Assembly (NCBI GenBank): GCA_030637805.1
Contig: DAOWFV010000075.1
Coordinates: forward strand, 1-5,885
Source of the DNA: Acidobacteriota bacterium
GTDB taxonomy: Bacteria > Acidobacteriota > Thermoanaerobaculia > Thermoanaerobaculales > Sulfomarinibacteraceae
Direction: 5' to 3'
Length of the DNA: 5,885 nucleotides
How positions within the stretch are numbered: the stretch's first letter is position 1; each line of letters opens with the position of its first letter. Position numbers and translations under genes: made by a program. The notes under the pieces were generated by a model, which saw only the letters and a program-made list of their open reading frames with translations, was not told the origin of the DNA and did not search any database. This document shows, piece after piece, positions 5,306-5,885 of this stretch.

Positions 5306-5885
5306 GTGGGGCTAACGGGTGGGCTCGCTTCGGGCAAGTCGACAGTGGCGCAGTTGCTCGCCGCCCGTGGCGTTCCGGTCTTCGACGCCGACGCCAGCGT
5401 CCACAGCCTGTACCGACCCGGGCAGCCCGGTGCCGATGAAGTGGCCCGGCTTTTCGGAGAGGAGGCGCTCGATGCCAGCGGTGGCGTCGATCGAGAGGCT
5501 CTTGCCGTTCGGGTCCTCGAGGACGAAGAAGCACGTACCGCGCTCGAGGCAGCCATCCACCCCTTGGTTCGAGCAGCGATCGGATCGTGGTTGGATTCCG
5601 TTGACGCACCCATCGCGGTCATCGAGGCGGCCCTTCTGGTGGAAACCGGTTCATGGCGCGGCTACGACGTGCTCGCGGTGGTGTGGTGCGAGACCGATCA
5701 ACAGAAGAATCGAGCCATAAACCGCGGGATGGCGGAGGACAGCGCAAGACGATTTCTCGCGGCGCAGCTTCCCATCGATCAGAAAATCAAACTCGCGGAT
5801 GTCGTTGTCGACAACCGCGGAGACCGCGAGGCTCTCGCCCTTGAGGTCGATCGAGCCTGGTCGGATATTCTCCGACTCTGCGCCA
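5306..5885 (+). CDS. coaE: Dephospho-CoA kinase, nearly complete (3' end cut by window edge)
   Basis: Phosphorylates the 3'-hydroxyl of dephospho-CoA with ATP, the last step of coenzyme A synthesis; cytoplasmic. The 193 visible codons show the P-loop GGLASGKST (5-13), VFDADASVHSLYRPG (25-39), HPLVRAAI (85-92), the lid/base-recognition segment with Arg137, Arg140 and RRFLAAQLP (148-156), and KIKLADVVVDNRGD (160-173). CoaE proteins are about 200 residues, so only a few codons are missing. Residues 107-113 read EAALLVE where most CoaE have D-x-PLLFE. The start is uncertain. I chose GTG 5306 because it gives MGLTGG, the usual N-terminus. The nearest ribosome-like site (GAGGG, 5286-5290) is 15 nt away, however, and is ideally spaced for an out-of-frame GTG at 5299. 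In-frame CTG 5276 and TTG 5258 are alternatives. It may be co-transcribed with the cupin gene, since no terminator is seen between them. Confidence 0.93.
   Translation, partial: MGLTGGLASGKSTVAQLLAARGVPVFDADASVHSLYRPGQPGADEVARLFGEEALDASGGVDREALAVRVLEDEEARTALEAAIHPLVRAAIGSWLDSVDAPIAVIEAALLVETGSWRGYDVLAVVWCETDQQKNRAINRGMAEDSARRFLAAQLPIDQKIKLADVVVDNRGDREALALEVDRAWSDILRLCA

Overview
This window looks like a chromosomal housekeeping segment from a GC-rich bacterium. Codons strongly prefer G/C in third position, and the one clearly AT-richer stretch is intergenic (about 2272-2400). The protein families are all bacterial-type. The taxon cannot be fixed from the sequence alone. The unusual CoaE motif (Glu-Ala-Ala in place of the usual Asp-x-Pro before Leu-Leu) and the short AATT-heptamer repeats fit my recollection of Acidobacteriota-like uncultured lineages, but that is a weak inference.

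Layout, left to right. Positions 1-827 (minus) hold the N-terminal 275 codons of aspartyl-tRNA synthetase (aspS), cut by the window edge. Positions 824-2095 (minus) hold complete histidyl-tRNA synthetase (hisS), whose stop overlaps the aspS start in an ATGA. Positions 2096-2445 are a 350-bp intergenic region with a strong Shine-Dalgarno for hisS, a long imperfect hairpin in the presumed hisS leader, an AT-rich segment with a possible -10, and a perfect 12-bp tandem repeat containing TTTTCCACA (DnaA-box-like). Positions 2446-3045 (minus) encode a short-form TsaC/Sua5/YrdC protein for tRNA t6A synthesis. Its start overlaps the stop of recN (3042-4745, minus), again as ATGA. The 82-bp gap at 4746-4827 separates recN from divergent plus-strand genes and carries a good sigma70-like promoter over a dyad. 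Positions 4828-5220 (plus) encode a small cupin of unknown substrate. Five AATTCGG/AATTAGG heptamers follow its stop directly. A nearly complete dephospho-CoA kinase gene (coaE, from about 5306, plus) runs off the right edge.

How the genes relate. There are two tightly coupled minus-strand pairs: recN-tsaC (DNA repair plus tRNA modification) and hisS-aspS (two class II tRNA synthetases). Three of the four minus-strand genes serve tRNA function. The plus-strand pair, cupin and coaE, has no evident functional link.

I see no mobile element, CRISPR array, RNA gene or clear accessory system. The features most worth a second look are non-coding: the tandem DnaA-box-like repeat in the AT-rich island, the structured hisS leader and the heptamer array. 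On the protein side, AspRS shows a mixed tRNA-discrimination signature, and the coaE start shows a possible frame problem.
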